Positions 48,025 to 57,292 of a stretch of 64,000 nt of DNA are shown in pieces; position 1 is the stretch's first letter; the number at the start of each line of letters is the position of its first letter. The stretch is from NCBI RefSeq assembly GCF_016595495.1, contig NZ_JAENIM010000008.1, forward strand, positions 62,001 to 126,000. Direction: 5' to 3'. The translations under genes and the position numbers were made by a program. The notes below the pieces were generated by a model that worked only from the letters and a program-made list of their open reading frames with translations, searched no databases and was not told where the DNA came from. Origin of the DNA: Persicirhabdus sediminis (GTDB lineage: Bacteria > Verrucomicrobiota > Verrucomicrobiia > Verrucomicrobiales > Akkermansiaceae).

Positions 48025-48828
48025 ATGAATGATAATATTCATCAAAAAGTTGGTTTTCTCCTCGATATGGACGGTGTGATCTATAAGGGCAAAAAGTTGA
48101 TCGATGGCTCTGCAGAGTTCATCGCCAAACTCAAGGAGCATGATATACCCTATTTATTTCTAACCAATAACAGTCAGCGTACCCGCCGCGACCTCGCTCT
48201 CAAGCTGACTCGTATGGGACTAGAGACTGAGCCTGAAAGCATTCTAACGTGTGCGATTGCTACAGCTAGATTTTTAGCAGAAAAGAAGCCTGATGGCACG
48301 GCTTACGTGATTGGTGAGAATGGTCTAGCAGCCGCGCTCGACCGCAATGGCATCACGGTGGTTGACGATGATGCTGACTTTGTGGTGGTTGGTGAAGGGC
48401 GTACCATTAACTTTGAAAATATTGAAAAAGCAGTGCGCTTAGTAGCCAAAGGAGCGGCATTGATTGCGACTAACTTAGATACTACTTGCCCAACTGATGA
48501 AGGCATTCGTCCGGGTTGTGGTGCCATCGTCGCGATGATTGAAAGTGCCACCGGCATTGAGGCATTTTCCGTTGGCAAGCCGAGCCCAGTGATGATGCGC
48601 ATGGCGCGTAAAACCATCGGCCTGCGTACTGACGAAACCATCATGGTGGGGGACACCATGTACACCGACGTGTTAGGTGCGGTGCAGATGGGTTATCGAT
48701 CTGTACTGGTGCTCAGCGGACATACCCACGAAGAGGACGTGAAAAAGTACGCTTACAAACCAGACTTGATTGCGTCGAGTCTTGGCGGAATCCCCGAGGG
48801 ATTCTTCATGATCAAAAAACCAGAATAG
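48025..48828 (+). CDS. HAD-IIA family sugar-phosphatase (NagD-like)
   Basis: 267 residues from ATG 48025. The HAD motif I FLLDMDGVIYKGKKLIDG, motif II LFLTNNSQRTRRDL, and motif III-IV VGDTMYTDVLGAVQMGYRSVLVLSGHT are intact. The IIA cap is of the NagD/AraL type. NagD-type enzymes hydrolyse nucleotide or sugar monophosphates; substrate not inferable. Divergent from the GH89 gene, across about 290 bp. Confidence 0.9.
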   Translation: MNDNIHQKVGFLLDMDGVIYKGKKLIDGSAEFIAKLKEHDIPYLFLTNNSQRTRRDLALKLTRMGLETEPESILTCAIATARFLAEKKPDGTAYVIGENGLAAALDRNGITVVDDDADFVVVGEGRTINFENIEKAVRLVAKGAALIATNLDTTCPTDEGIRPGCGAIVAMIESATGIEAFSVGKPSPVMMRMARKTIGLRTDETIMVGDTMYTDVLGAVQMGYRSVLVLSGHTHEEDVKKYAYKPDLIASSLGGIPEGFFMIKKPE

Positions 48829-48887
48829 CTGCTAGCCAGCTGGAAATGAGATTATCGCAGCATTCACTGCGCTAATCTTCACATTTG

Positions 48888-48924
48888 AGCCGCGACGGAG
48901 TGATTTTGCTTTTCTGTCGCGGCT
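48888..48924 (+). terminator. Possible terminator after HAD gene
   Basis: AGCCGCGAC / GTCGCGGCT with a 19-nt loop; only a weak T-rich tail. A smaller hairpin, GATTA(t)CGCAG / CTGCG(c)TAATC, lies at 48850-48876. Confidence 0.4.
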
Positions 48925-48960
48925 TAGTTGATTATTTGAGTGTTTCCACTATTAGTTGCC

Positions 48961-49767
48961 ATGGCCAAAAAGAACCGAAATAAGATCCCGATCAAATCCG
49001 TTGCTGATGTTAAGAAGATGCGTATTGCCTGCGAAACGGCGAGCACCATTCTGCAGGCAGTGGCCAAGGAGATTAAAGCTGGTGTAACCACTGGTGATAT
49101 CGACCAATATTCGCGTGATCTCATGGCGCAGATGGATGTCAAAAGCGCCTTCCTCGGATACCGTGGATTCGCCGGCAACATCTGCATTTCTGTAAACGAA
49201 GAAGTGGTTCACGGCATCGGCGGCAGCCGTCCAATCCTCAGTGGCGACATTGTTAGCGTTGATATCGGCGTGGTGCAAGGTGGCTGGATTGGCGACAATG
49301 CCACCACTGTTGGCGTGGGTGAAATTGATCTGGAAACCAAGCGACTTCTCGCGGTGACCGAGCAGTCACTCTACGAGGCCATCAGCTTTGCCAAAGAAGG
49401 CGAGCGCCTCGGTGACCTCTGCGCAGCGGTTGAAGATTTTGTCGTTCCGCATAAATTCAGCATCGTGCGCGAGTTTGTTGGTCACGGCGTAGGTCGCCGT
49501 CTGCATGAAGAACCACAAGTGCCTAACTACCGCCCGCACGGTCGCTCACCACTGCTCAAAGAAGGTATGGTATTAGCCATCGAGCCTATGGTGAATGCCG
49601 GTGTACCAGGTGTGAAAATCCTCGAAGATGGCTGGACAGTCATTACTAACGACAAGAAGTATTCCGCTCATTTTGAGCACACTGTGTTAGTGACCAAGAA
49701 TGGTCCAGACATCCTCACTGCTAGACCGCGTGAGGCGACGCCTGAGATCCTCGGCATCGAACTGTAA
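48961..49767 (+). CDS. map: Methionine aminopeptidase, type I
   Basis: 268 residues from ATG 48961. It removes the initiator methionine from nascent proteins. Metal ligands: DIGVVQGGWIGDNATT (two Asp), GHGVGRRLHEEP (His), AIEPMVN (Glu) and FEHTVLV (Glu). The N-terminus begins with a short basic stretch (AKKNRNKIPIKS) and has no zinc finger. A strong terminator follows. Confidence 0.96.
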   Translation: MAKKNRNKIPIKSVADVKKMRIACETASTILQAVAKEIKAGVTTGDIDQYSRDLMAQMDVKSAFLGYRGFAGNICISVNEEVVHGIGGSRPILSGDIVSVDIGVVQGGWIGDNATTVGVGEIDLETKRLLAVTEQSLYEAISFAKEGERLGDLCAAVEDFVVPHKFSIVREFVGHGVGRRLHEEPQVPNYRPHGRSPLLKEGMVLAIEPMVNAGVPGVKILEDGWTVITNDKKYSAHFEHTVLVTKNGPDILTARPREATPEILGIEL

Positions 49768-49794
49768 GCCAAGCGCCCAATAACAAAAATTTCC

Positions 49795-49828
49795 AGCCAG
49801 CTCGTCTCATCACGAGCTGGCTTTTTTA
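49795..49828 (+). terminator. Intrinsic terminator after map
   Basis: AGCCAGCTCGT / ACGAGCTGGCT perfect stem, 6-nt loop, followed by six T. Confidence 0.93.
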
Positions 49829-49884
49829 TTGTATGGAAGCTTGTCAGCGTAAGGTCTTAAGGGGAAACAGGGCTAGCTCTGAAA

Positions 49885-50421
49885 TTAGTAAGTGTGTTCA
49901 AATTCCCAGCTGGAATTGAGATTTCTAGCAGCTATACGTAGATCTTCAAAACTAGACTCAGACTCCGTACAAATAGTGATAGTCTGAATTTTAGATAGAT
50001 TTTCTAGCTGGAGCACCTTGTCCAGGAGCATTAGGAAGTCAGAGCTCTCTAGGTCTCCGTAGCCGGTACCTAATGCGCTCATAAGAATGGATTTGAAACC
50101 TCTTTTGTCGGCATCTTGAAGAACCTTTCTAAGCAAGCTCTCAATGATAGCCGGCTCTGTGTGGTACATCGGGTCAGCTGCCACACAGTGATAGATGACT
50201 TGCCATTTCTCGTCTGTTAGCGGCGATAGAAATAGGTCACCCACATTAGCGAGAGCTGAATTATCGAGCGCATTTCTCAACTCAGCCTGAATCTGGCTAC
50301 CTAGCAGCTGGAGCAATGTGCCGCCCACGCCTCCGCTCATCATCAACTGGACGTTGGTAGAGTAGACTAGCGCGTCAGCTGGAATGTTGATGATGTTGTT
50401 GCGCAAGATGAGCTTTTTCAT
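49885..50421 (-). CDS. Macro-domain protein
   Basis: 178 residues, the whole being a macro domain. NIPADALVYSTNVQLMMSGG and VGGTLLQLLGSQIQAEL correspond to the ADP-ribose binding loop, GDLFLSPL and VIYHCVAADPM to the following strands, and ILMSALGTGYGDLESSDF to the phosphate loop. The catalytic Asn/Asp of MacroD types is not obvious, so it may bind rather than hydrolyse ADP-ribose derivatives. It overlaps the ADP-ribosylglycohydrolase gene by 4 bp and is the last gene of the operon. Confidence 0.85.
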   Translation of the reverse strand: MKKLILRNNIINIPADALVYSTNVQLMMSGGVGGTLLQLLGSQIQAELRNALDNSALANVGDLFLSPLTDEKWQVIYHCVAADPMYHTEPAIIESLLRKVLQDADKRGFKSILMSALGTGYGDLESSDFLMLLDKVLQLENLSKIQTITICTESESSFEDLRIAARNLNSSWEFEHTY

Positions 50422-51542
50422 GATTGCTTATGGATGAGTGATTTTAGGTAGAGCAATGGTCTGAGGAAGATATGCACGAGCACGATGAAAAAGAAGAGGA
50501 GGTTCCTGAGCAATAGCATGGGGGACCAGCTAGGGCGGATAGTCATAGGCTGACTAGATGTGATTGCTTCGGATAGTTTTGCCAACTTTCCAGCTGAGCA
50601 GGGAAACTCGGCAATGTGATTACTCCAGCTGGCGGGAATGTCTGCAGCTCCATGAGCGGCTCCACATAGCGCTCCAGCAATGGCTGCAGTGGAGTCTGTA
50701 TCTCCTCCAGCAGCGATGAGGTCTCTGATGACAGGTTCAATTTTCCATTGGTGATAGAGTCCGATATAAATGACAGCGGGAACGGTTTCGTAGGTGTATC
50801 CTGAGATGCCGTTCTTTGGTTGTCGTAGTAGCCGAGATAGATAATTGTCAAAGCTGTGTTTGCTAGCTAACGAACTCTTAATCTCTAGCAAGATAGTTTG
50901 CCATTCAGCTACAGCTTGCTCATCAGAGATAGGATCTGTAATGTTTTCTAGCAGTTCTATAATTTCAGAGTTTGTCGGCAGCTGAGCTTGTTGAAGAAAC
51001 AGCGCGGCAATTTCACAAACAGCAAGTGAGCTGATCAGGGCTCTCGGGTCAGTATGGCTGGTCTCCGTGTGCGACTTTGTTAGCTGGTAGCGTATTTCTT
51101 TGTTGTCGGGGGAGCAGGCTGCGACAATGGCAGCTCTCATTGCAGGGCCATTGCCAGCTGAGTAGACGCCTGATGATTTGGCCGAATAGCCAAGACATAG
51201 TTTGATGAGTGATTTTGCCGTGGCCAAACCTACTCCTGATGGAAAACCAAATAACCAAGCACGCAGCTGCCAGCTGAAGTTTCGGCTACATTTCTCGACC
51301 TCACCATTAGCTTTCAGCCAAGCTTGTGAGAGCATGATGGTGTGCTCGGTATCGTCACTCCACATACCACGGCCAAGGATGAAGCGCTGTTTCAAATTTT
51401 TGTGCCAGCCAAGTCGTCTAATCATGGCTGGTTTGAGGCCCTCAGACGGCAGCCCTAATGTATCCCCAACGGCTGTCCCTAGCAGGATGCCGTAGACTTT
51501 ATCTTCGTTAATGGTCATCGGATTGTTGTGGTGAGAATTCAT
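50418..51542 (-). CDS. ADP-ribosylglycohydrolase (DraG/ARH family)
   Basis: 374 residues. Dinuclear magnesium site: YGILLGTAVGDTLGLPSEG, MWSDDTEHTIMLSQA and AAGGDTDSTAAIAGALCGAAH are the three family motifs and are intact. It removes ADP-ribose from proteins or splits ADP-ribose linkages. The last 35 residues contain a C-terminal membrane segment (LLLRNLLFFFIVLVHIFL), which is unusual for the family and suggests anchoring. It is translationally coupled to the macro gene. Confidence 0.9.
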   Translation of the reverse strand: MNSHHNNPMTINEDKVYGILLGTAVGDTLGLPSEGLKPAMIRRLGWHKNLKQRFILGRGMWSDDTEHTIMLSQAWLKANGEVEKCSRNFSWQLRAWLFGFPSGVGLATAKSLIKLCLGYSAKSSGVYSAGNGPAMRAAIVAACSPDNKEIRYQLTKSHTETSHTDPRALISSLAVCEIAALFLQQAQLPTNSEIIELLENITDPISDEQAVAEWQTILLEIKSSLASKHSFDNYLSRLLRQPKNGISGYTYETVPAVIYIGLYHQWKIEPVIRDLIAAGGDTDSTAAIAGALCGAAHGAADIPASWSNHIAEFPCSAGKLAKLSEAITSSQPMTIRPSWSPMLLLRNLLFFFIVLVHIFLRPLLYLKSLIHKQS

Positions 51543-51572
51543 AGGTCTAATAGGCCTATTCTTGATAGGGCC

Positions 51573-52184
51573 TTATAACTGTTTGCTATCAATCATAGTG
51601 CAGCCAGCTAGCTGCATTTCTTGGTGGGCGTTTTGTTCGTCAGTTGGCTGGAGGTTGACGGCGCGGCAGGCGTCTTTGATTAGGGTAGTTTTGTAGCCTA
51701 GCTGGAGGGCGTCGAGCACGGTGAATTTCACACAGTAGTCGGTGGCCAGACCGCAGACGTGTAGCTCGGTGGTTTCTAGTCGTTGAAGTAGCTGGTTGAG
51801 GCCGGTATCGTTTTGCTGGTGGTTGTCAAAGAAGCCGCTGTAGCTGTCGACTTGTTGGATTTGTCCCTTCCTAACGATGTGGTCGATTAGTCCACTATCT
51901 AGCTGGCTGGCTAACTGAGCGCCGTGAGTTCCTTGTACGCAGTGGTCGGGCCAGAGGATTTGTGGTTTTTCAGCTAGCTGGGTGATGTCACCGACCGCTT
52001 TCCCATTGTGCTGGCTGGCAAAGCTGGCGTGATCGGCAGGGTGGTAGTCTAGAGTGGCGACGACGTGGTCGTAGCTGTCTATCAGCTGGTTGATGACGGG
52101 AATGATTTCATCTCCACCTGCAACGGCAAGTGCGCCGCCGGGCAGGAAGTCGTTTTGTACATCGACGATGAGTAAGGTTTTCAT
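51573..52184 (-). CDS. pncA: Nicotinamidase / isochorismatase-family hydrolase PncA
   Basis: 203 residues. LLIVDVQNDFLPGGALAVAGG holds the catalytic Asp, DYHPADHASFASQH the metal-binding residues, IVRKGQ the Lys, and HVCGLATDYCVKFTVLDALQ the nucleophile Cys. It converts nicotinamide to nicotinate for NAD salvage. It lies 24 bp after the NrtR-type gene and 30 bp before the ARH gene, all on the same strand. Confidence 0.95.
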   Translation of the reverse strand: MKTLLIVDVQNDFLPGGALAVAGGDEIIPVINQLIDSYDHVVATLDYHPADHASFASQHNGKAVGDITQLAEKPQILWPDHCVQGTHGAQLASQLDSGLIDHIVRKGQIQQVDSYSGFFDNHQQNDTGLNQLLQRLETTELHVCGLATDYCVKFTVLDALQLGYKTTLIKDACRAVNLQPTDEQNAHQEMQLAGCTMIDSKQL

Positions 52185-52208
52185 TAGGTGAGGAAATGGG
52201 TGGTGGCG

Positions 52209-52895
52209 TTAGAGCTCAAAGTTGATGCCTTGTTTTTCTAGCTGCTGGTAGTGGGCTGGATCGAACTGGTAGAGTCTAGCTGCGCGGTGGGCGACGTCTT
52301 GCTCGACTTCGTCGGTTTCTATCAAGATGCCTAACTTGATGACTTTTTTGCGGAAGTTGCGTTTGTCGATTTTTTGCTCGAGGATGATTTCGTAGAGTTT
52401 TTGCAGCTGGGTGAGGGTGAATTTTTCTGGCAGCAGCTCGAAGCCAACTGGCTGGTAGCGGACTTTGCCACGCAGTCGTTGGCGCGCAGTTTCGAGAATG
52501 GTTTGGTGGTCGAAGGCGAGTGAGGGCAGGTCGTCTAGCGAGAACCAAGCGGCATTGCGCGCATCGGTGGCGGCTTTTGGTGCGTGCTCTATCAGGTTAA
52601 CTAAGGCGTAGTAGGCGACGGTGATGACGTGCTCGCGTGGATCGCGATCTGGCTGGCCGTAGCTGTAGAGTTGCTCGAGGAAGATGTCGTGCAGTCCGGT
52701 TTCTTCTTCTAGCTCGCGGCGCGCGCAGTCGTCTATCGATTCTCCCACTTGGATGAATCCGCCGGGCAGTGCCCATTTGCCTTCAAATGGCTGGATGTCG
52801 CGCTGGATGAGCAGGACTTTGAGGTCGTCTTGGTCGAGGCCAAAGACAACGCAGTCAGTAGTTAGAGCGGGGCGTGCGTATTTGTATTGGTACAT
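52209..52895 (-). CDS. nrtR: NrtR-type Nudix regulator of NAD metabolism
   Basis: 228 residues. A Nudix domain (1-140) has an intact box [20 protein letters not shown] + ETGL, matching Gx5Ex7REUXEEXGU. A C-terminal winged helix (about 155-228) has [18 protein letters not shown] and [19 protein letters not shown]. This is the NrtR architecture; NrtR represses NAD genes and senses ADP-ribose. Many NrtR proteins have a broken Nudix box, so the intact one here leaves enzymatic activity possible. First gene of the pncA-ARH-macro operon, with a palindromic operator upstream. Confidence 0.9.
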   Translation of the reverse strand: MYQYKYARPALTTDCVVFGLDQDDLKVLLIQRDIQPFEGKWALPGGFIQVGESIDDCARRELEEETGLHDIFLEQLYSYGQPDRDPREHVITVAYYALVNLIEHAPKAATDARNAAWFSLDDLPSLAFDHQTILETARQRLRGKVRYQPVGFELLPEKFTLTQLQKLYEIILEQKIDKRNFRKKVIKLGILIETDEVEQDVAHRAARLYQFDPAHYQQLEKQGINFEL

Positions 52896-52929
52896 GCTTC
52901 GGTGGGTGGAAAGTTGATGAGTTAACCAT

Positions 52930-52948
52930 TAGTGTCTATTTGACACTA
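52930..52948. promoter_or_regulatory. NrtR-type operator
   Basis: TAGTGTC-TATTT-GACACTA, a perfect 7-bp inverted repeat with a 5-bp centre, 35 bp before the nrtR start. Known NrtR sites share the TAGTGT...ACACTA form. A second, looser pair, AAGTGT-tgttttc-ACACTT, lies at 52961-52979. Confidence 0.75.
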
Positions 52949-53099
52949 TGTAAAGGTGTAAAGTGTTGTTTTCACACTTAGGGGGCGATTGCTTACTACT
53001 AACAGACTAAGTAAAAGCAATCTATCAGCTAGAACATATTTCATATTGACTCAGGATTGAGCGTTTGATTCTTTGCCTGTGCGCATAGCACTTTCAAAA

Positions 53100-53528
53100 A
53101 TGAAAAAGAATACACTTTGTCAATTAGTCACAGCTGTTGGGGTTGCCTGTTCGTTAGTATCATGTTCAACGATGACAGCTAAAAAGTATGAGGAATCTCA
53201 ATTTGTTGGCAGCTGGAATTACGAGCAGCCAGGTTTCCATATTATACCTCCTATCTCGGCTCGGGTAGAAAACCGAAGTGATGGTACCTCTAAAACTGTA
53301 ATTACCAAGGTGGGTCAAGCGCCAGCGAAGAGCTCATCTAGTAAAATGAAAAAGTTAAAGGCTGGAACTGTTTTAATGGAGAATGAATGGAGCATTTCTG
53401 GTAGCACTTTTGTTGAGAAAAGCGAAAGTGGCAAAACCTTCAGATACCAGATTTTGTCTGTCTCGCCTGACCAGTACGTTCTGCGCAACGGCATGGGGGA
53501 TAAAAAGGTCTACGACAGAATTAAGTAG
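53100..53528 (+). CDS. Small putative lipoprotein
   Basis: 142 residues from ATG 53100 (MKKNTLCQLVTAVGVACSLV). A signal peptide with lipobox LVSC, so lipid attachment at about Cys22, exposes a domain of about 120 residues: FVGSWNYEQPGFHIIPPI, then a lysine/serine loop and a C-terminal VLRNGMGDKKVYDRIK. The layout resembles lipocalin-like or copper-resistance-type small lipoproteins, but nothing is assigned. Followed by repeat DNA. Confidence 0.75.
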   Translation: MKKNTLCQLVTAVGVACSLVSCSTMTAKKYEESQFVGSWNYEQPGFHIIPPISARVENRSDGTSKTVITKVGQAPAKSSSSKMKKLKAGTVLMENEWSISGSTFVEKSESGKTFRYQILSVSPDQYVLRNGMGDKKVYDRIK

Positions 53529-53554
53529 CACTGAGGTACAGTTAGCATATTTCT

Positions 53555-53652
53555 CAGCTAGCTGGAGGTATTACTTCCAGCTAGATTTTCTGCTAGCTAG
53601 TTTTCCAGCTAGCTAGTTTTCCAGCTAGCTAGATTTTCTTCTAGCTGGTTTT
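53555..53652 (+). repeat. Cluster of CAGCTAGCTAG motifs
   Basis: TTTTCCAGCTAGCTAG occurs back to back, with CTAGCTGG and CCAGCTAG variants on both sides. A short imperfect tandem array that opens the second repeat field. Confidence 0.8.
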
Positions 53653-53657
53653 TTTTA

Positions 53658-53725
53658 TACGCCGTAGGCGTTCAACAGCCAAGCCCAGTGTTAGGCAGCT
53701 CCAAAGGAGCAACGCAACGCTTGGG
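53658..53725 (-). repeat. Palindromic repeat R2, third version, reversed
   Basis: On the minus strand: GTTGCGTTGCTCC-ttt-GGAGCTGCCTAAC, then GGGCTTGGCTGTTGA and ACGCC-tac-GGCGT. Same order as R2 elsewhere but with different stem bases, and opposite orientation to the copies that follow. Confidence 0.75.
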
Positions 53726-53810
53726 AGCGGCGTCAAGTGGGCAAGAAGCTCCAGCGGAGCGAGACAGCTCAGTAGACGTCTCGCTGGCTGCGAATTCTGC
53801 CATTATCATC

Positions 53811-53940
53811 AACTCCGAGCTTTCCATTTTACCTACGGCAAAGCCATGCATTGGGCATCGGACCACGGGGGCACTCGCAGGCTCGCTTACCCGCGGCTTC
53901 AATCTTATGAGCCCTGCGGGCTTTCCTTTGCAGTTAGTTT
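53811..53940 (+). repeat. Palindromic repeat R1, divergent version, copy 1
   Basis: CATTTTACCTACGGCAAAGCC, then GGACCACGGGGGCACTCGC ... GCTCGCTTACCCGCGGCTTCA and GAGCCCTGCGGGCTTTCC. Position by position it corresponds to the R1 family at 11.0-14.6 kb (GACCACGGG, GCACTCGC, CCGCGG, final GC hairpin). Confidence 0.8.
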
Positions 53941-53985
53941 TTGCCCAGCTAGATTTTTCTTCCAGCTAGATTTCCTCCTAGTTAG

Positions 53986-54109
53986 TCGCCTAGTGAGCTG
54001 TGTCGCTCCGCTGGAGCTTGCTATCATTTTTATACACCTCACCCATGGTTGCGTTACGCCTACGGCGTGGCCTTACCATGGGCTGGGCTGTGTCACGCCT
54101 TCGGCGTAT
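53986..54109 (+). repeat. Palindromic repeat R2, divergent version, copy 1
   Basis: GCTCC-gct-GGAGC hairpin; outer stem CCCATGGT / ACCATGGG around TTGCGTT and inner stem ACGCC-tac-GGCGT; then GCTGGGCTGTGTC and ACGCC-ttc-GGCGT. Same plan as the R2 copies at 11.2 and 14.7-14.9 kb with different outer-stem bases. Confidence 0.85.
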
Positions 54110-54235
54110 GGAACATCCTAACCGCGGTGATGTGTTGTTGATAATCAAGGAAAGTTAATTGCGCGAGCGGGCTGGTGATTTTCGTGAATCTAGCCAGCTC
54201 AGGAGGCGTCTAGCTGGGTGTTGAGCTATTGTCAT

Positions 54236-54367
54236 AAACTCCGGGCTTTCCATTTTACCTACGGTAAAGCTATGCATTGGGCGTCGGACCACGGGGGCAC
54301 TCGCAAGCTCGCTTACCCGCGGCTTCAATCTGATGAGCCCTGCGGGCTTTCCTTTGCAGTTAGTTTT
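54236..54367 (+). repeat. Palindromic repeat R1, divergent version, copy 2
   Basis: Near-identical to the copy at 53811, with a few changes (GGTAAAGCTATG for GGCAAAGCCATG). Followed by the same R2 version. Confidence 0.8.
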
Positions 54368-54409
54368 GCACAGCTAGATTTTCTTCTAGCTAGATTTCCT
54401 CCTGGTTAG

Positions 54410-54532
54410 TCGCCTAGTGAGCTGTGTCGCTCCGCTGGAGCTTGCTATCATTTTCATACACCTCACCCATGGTTGCGTTGCACCTGCGGCGCGGCCTTAC
54501 CATGGGCTGGGCTGTGTCACGCCTTCGGCGTA
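54410..54532 (+). repeat. Palindromic repeat R2, divergent version, copy 2
   Basis: Same as the copy at 53986, with the inner stem changed to GCACC-tgc-GGCGC. Confidence 0.85.
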
Positions 54533-54584
54533 TTGCTTTTCTAGCTGGCTGGAAATTGTGCGTCTTATAGTTTCTTTCAGCTAG

Positions 54585-54709
54585 ACGCCTAGCGAGCTGT
54601 GTCGCTCCGCTGGAGCTTGCTATCATTTTTATACACCTCACCCATGGTTGCGTTGCACCTGCGGCGCGGCCTTACCATGGGCTGGGCTGTGTCACGCCTC
54701 CGGCGTATT
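54585..54709 (+). repeat. Palindromic repeat R2, divergent version, copy 3
   Basis: Same as copy 2 at 54410, with final loop TCC. The flanking TTGCTTTTCTAGCTGGCTGGAA is shared with copy 2, so these two duplicated together. Confidence 0.85.
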
Positions 54710-54805
54710 GCTTTTCTAGCTGGCTGGAAATTGTGCGTCTTATGGTTTCTGACTGCTAGATTTCCTTCCAGCTAGAGATTTCCTGCTGGCTAGATTTAGG
54801 TACAC

Positions 54806-54843
54806 AAAAAAAGCCCTGCGGTCGCGATCCGCAGGACTTTTTT
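54806..54843 (-). terminator. Intrinsic terminator after fba
   Basis: GTCCTGCGG / CCGCAGGGC stem with a 7-nt loop and T-runs on both sides, so it may act in both directions. Confidence 0.9.
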
Positions 54844-54867
54844 GTAGATTAGTTAGGGAAGTATAAA

Positions 54868-55896
<1,029 letters not shown>

Positions 55897-56022
55897 AACG
55901 ATGGCTAATTAAGCGCATCTGGCTGCATTTGCAAGGAATGCTTCCCTACGTAGCAATTGATGCGCGAATTTTTGCATGATTGGAGGCAGATGTAGAATTA
56001 GCTGATGAACTCAGTGGTAAAA

Positions 56023-57075
56023 CTACTTTTTAGCAGGGCCAATAATGTCGCGCATGGCGTAGAGTGCCTGCTCTTTAGATGACCAATTGATGAGGTTAAT
56101 GATGCGTGCGCCGGTCTTACGTTTTGGGCCAAAGTAGTCTTTGGTTTGGTCGAAGATGGACTCGATAAATGCCTCTGAGCCGACGGCGATTCCGCGGGTG
56201 AGATGTGGCATGTTGGTTTTGCGGATCACCTTGTCTAATGGCTTCGCTTTGCGGTTGGTATATTTGGTGAGTTTCTCTGGCTGGTCGTCTTCTTTTTGTT
56301 TGAAGGCGGAGATGAACTCGAGGTTGTTTTTGGCGAGCACCATCTTGCGGTAGAATGTTTCGTGCGCAGCATTCCAGGTGGCTTTTTGTAAATTGGCTTT
56401 TGGGATTTCGTCTAAGCCTGGCTGATAGGTCTGCATTTTGACGATGCGGCTGACGCCAGCTCTAGCACTTTTGCAGCCGTTGATAGCGGCGTAGAGTGAA
56501 CCCCACTCGTAGCGGTGAGCTGATGCTGTTAGTCTCTGGCGCAGCGGAGCCATTTCGATGTAGGCAGCGACAAATCTTGTGGCGTATCCTGGCTGGACGA
56601 TGGTATTGGTGTAGCGAGTGCTCCACGCGGTGCCACGGCGTTGGTGTCTGTCGTTATAAAATCCGCTGAAGCGTTGTTTGAGGCTTTTCATGAACATACT
56701 CACTGAGTTCATGCGCTGGCGGTTTTTCTCAAGAATGTTAGCAGCCTGCTTTTTGTCTGTCTTAAGAGCGTCTCGGTATTTGCTATATTCATCGAGTCCG
56801 CGGCTAGATTGCCCGTAGGCTTTCATTCTCTTGAGCAGTTCTTTGTCAGAAATGGCTGAACCGTCAGTTTGGTGCTCTAGCAGGAGATCGAAATTCGTTG
56901 GCAAAATGCTGTATGCGAGAACTTTAACACCGTAGAAGTTAGCACATTCGTGCATGATCTCGATGAACTTTGTTCTATCAGCTGGTTTGAGCTTCGGAAT
57001 GCCGTCAATTAGGCTGGATGTGGAGTACTGGATAATTGGTCCGGTAGTGTATGGGTATGGAAAGTAACTGGCCAT
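56023..57075 (-). CDS. RAYT/IS200-like transposase-family protein lacking HUH
   Basis: 350 residues. The N-terminal half aligns with REP-associated tyrosine transposases: NFYGVKVLAYSILPTNFDLL, MKSLKQRFSGFYNDRHQRRG, then TAWSTRYTNTIVQPGYATRF, VAAYIEMAPLRQRLT and YEWGSLYAAING. The HUH motif, normally (M)xNHxHLL, reads PTNFDLL, so both catalytic His are gone, while a Tyr in the helix with FYNDRH remains. The C-terminal 130 residues are extra and unassigned. Probably no longer cuts DNA. It lies 1.3 kb from a field of palindromic repeats. Confidence 0.75.
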   Translation of the reverse strand: MASYFPYPYTTGPIIQYSTSSLIDGIPKLKPADRTKFIEIMHECANFYGVKVLAYSILPTNFDLLLEHQTDGSAISDKELLKRMKAYGQSSRGLDEYSKYRDALKTDKKQAANILEKNRQRMNSVSMFMKSLKQRFSGFYNDRHQRRGTAWSTRYTNTIVQPGYATRFVAAYIEMAPLRQRLTASAHRYEWGSLYAAINGCKSARAGVSRIVKMQTYQPGLDEIPKANLQKATWNAAHETFYRKMVLAKNNLEFISAFKQKEDDQPEKLTKYTNRKAKPLDKVIRKTNMPHLTRGIAVGSEAFIESIFDQTKDYFGPKRKTGARIINLINWSSKEQALYAMRDIIGPAKK

Positions 57076-57212
57076 TGTTAATTCTTATAGTTAGCCGAGA
57101 ATTCGCAATCAAGACGTAAGTTTAAATTTCACGTTTAAATTATTTTTTGAGATGCTAGTCACTGGTCGTTAGGCAATAAGCATGGGGGATGTAGAGCGGT
57201 TGATACGTGTCC

Positions 57213-57251
57213 AAAAAAATTCCCGCCACGCACTAAGTGCATGACGGGAAT
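57213..57251 (-). terminator. Intrinsic terminator after sulfatase
   Basis: ATTCCCGCCACGCAC / GTGCATGACGGGAAT stem with a mismatch, 3-nt loop, followed on the minus strand by a T-run. Confidence 0.85.
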
Positions 57252-57292
57252 GTCAATTGACAATTTCGTTAGCAGGCTAACGAGTCTGTCCG

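Noticed and set aside
53658-54805. CRISPR array in the second repeat field
   Set aside because: Repeats are long, hairpin-rich and irregularly spaced, with no uniform spacers and no cas genes.
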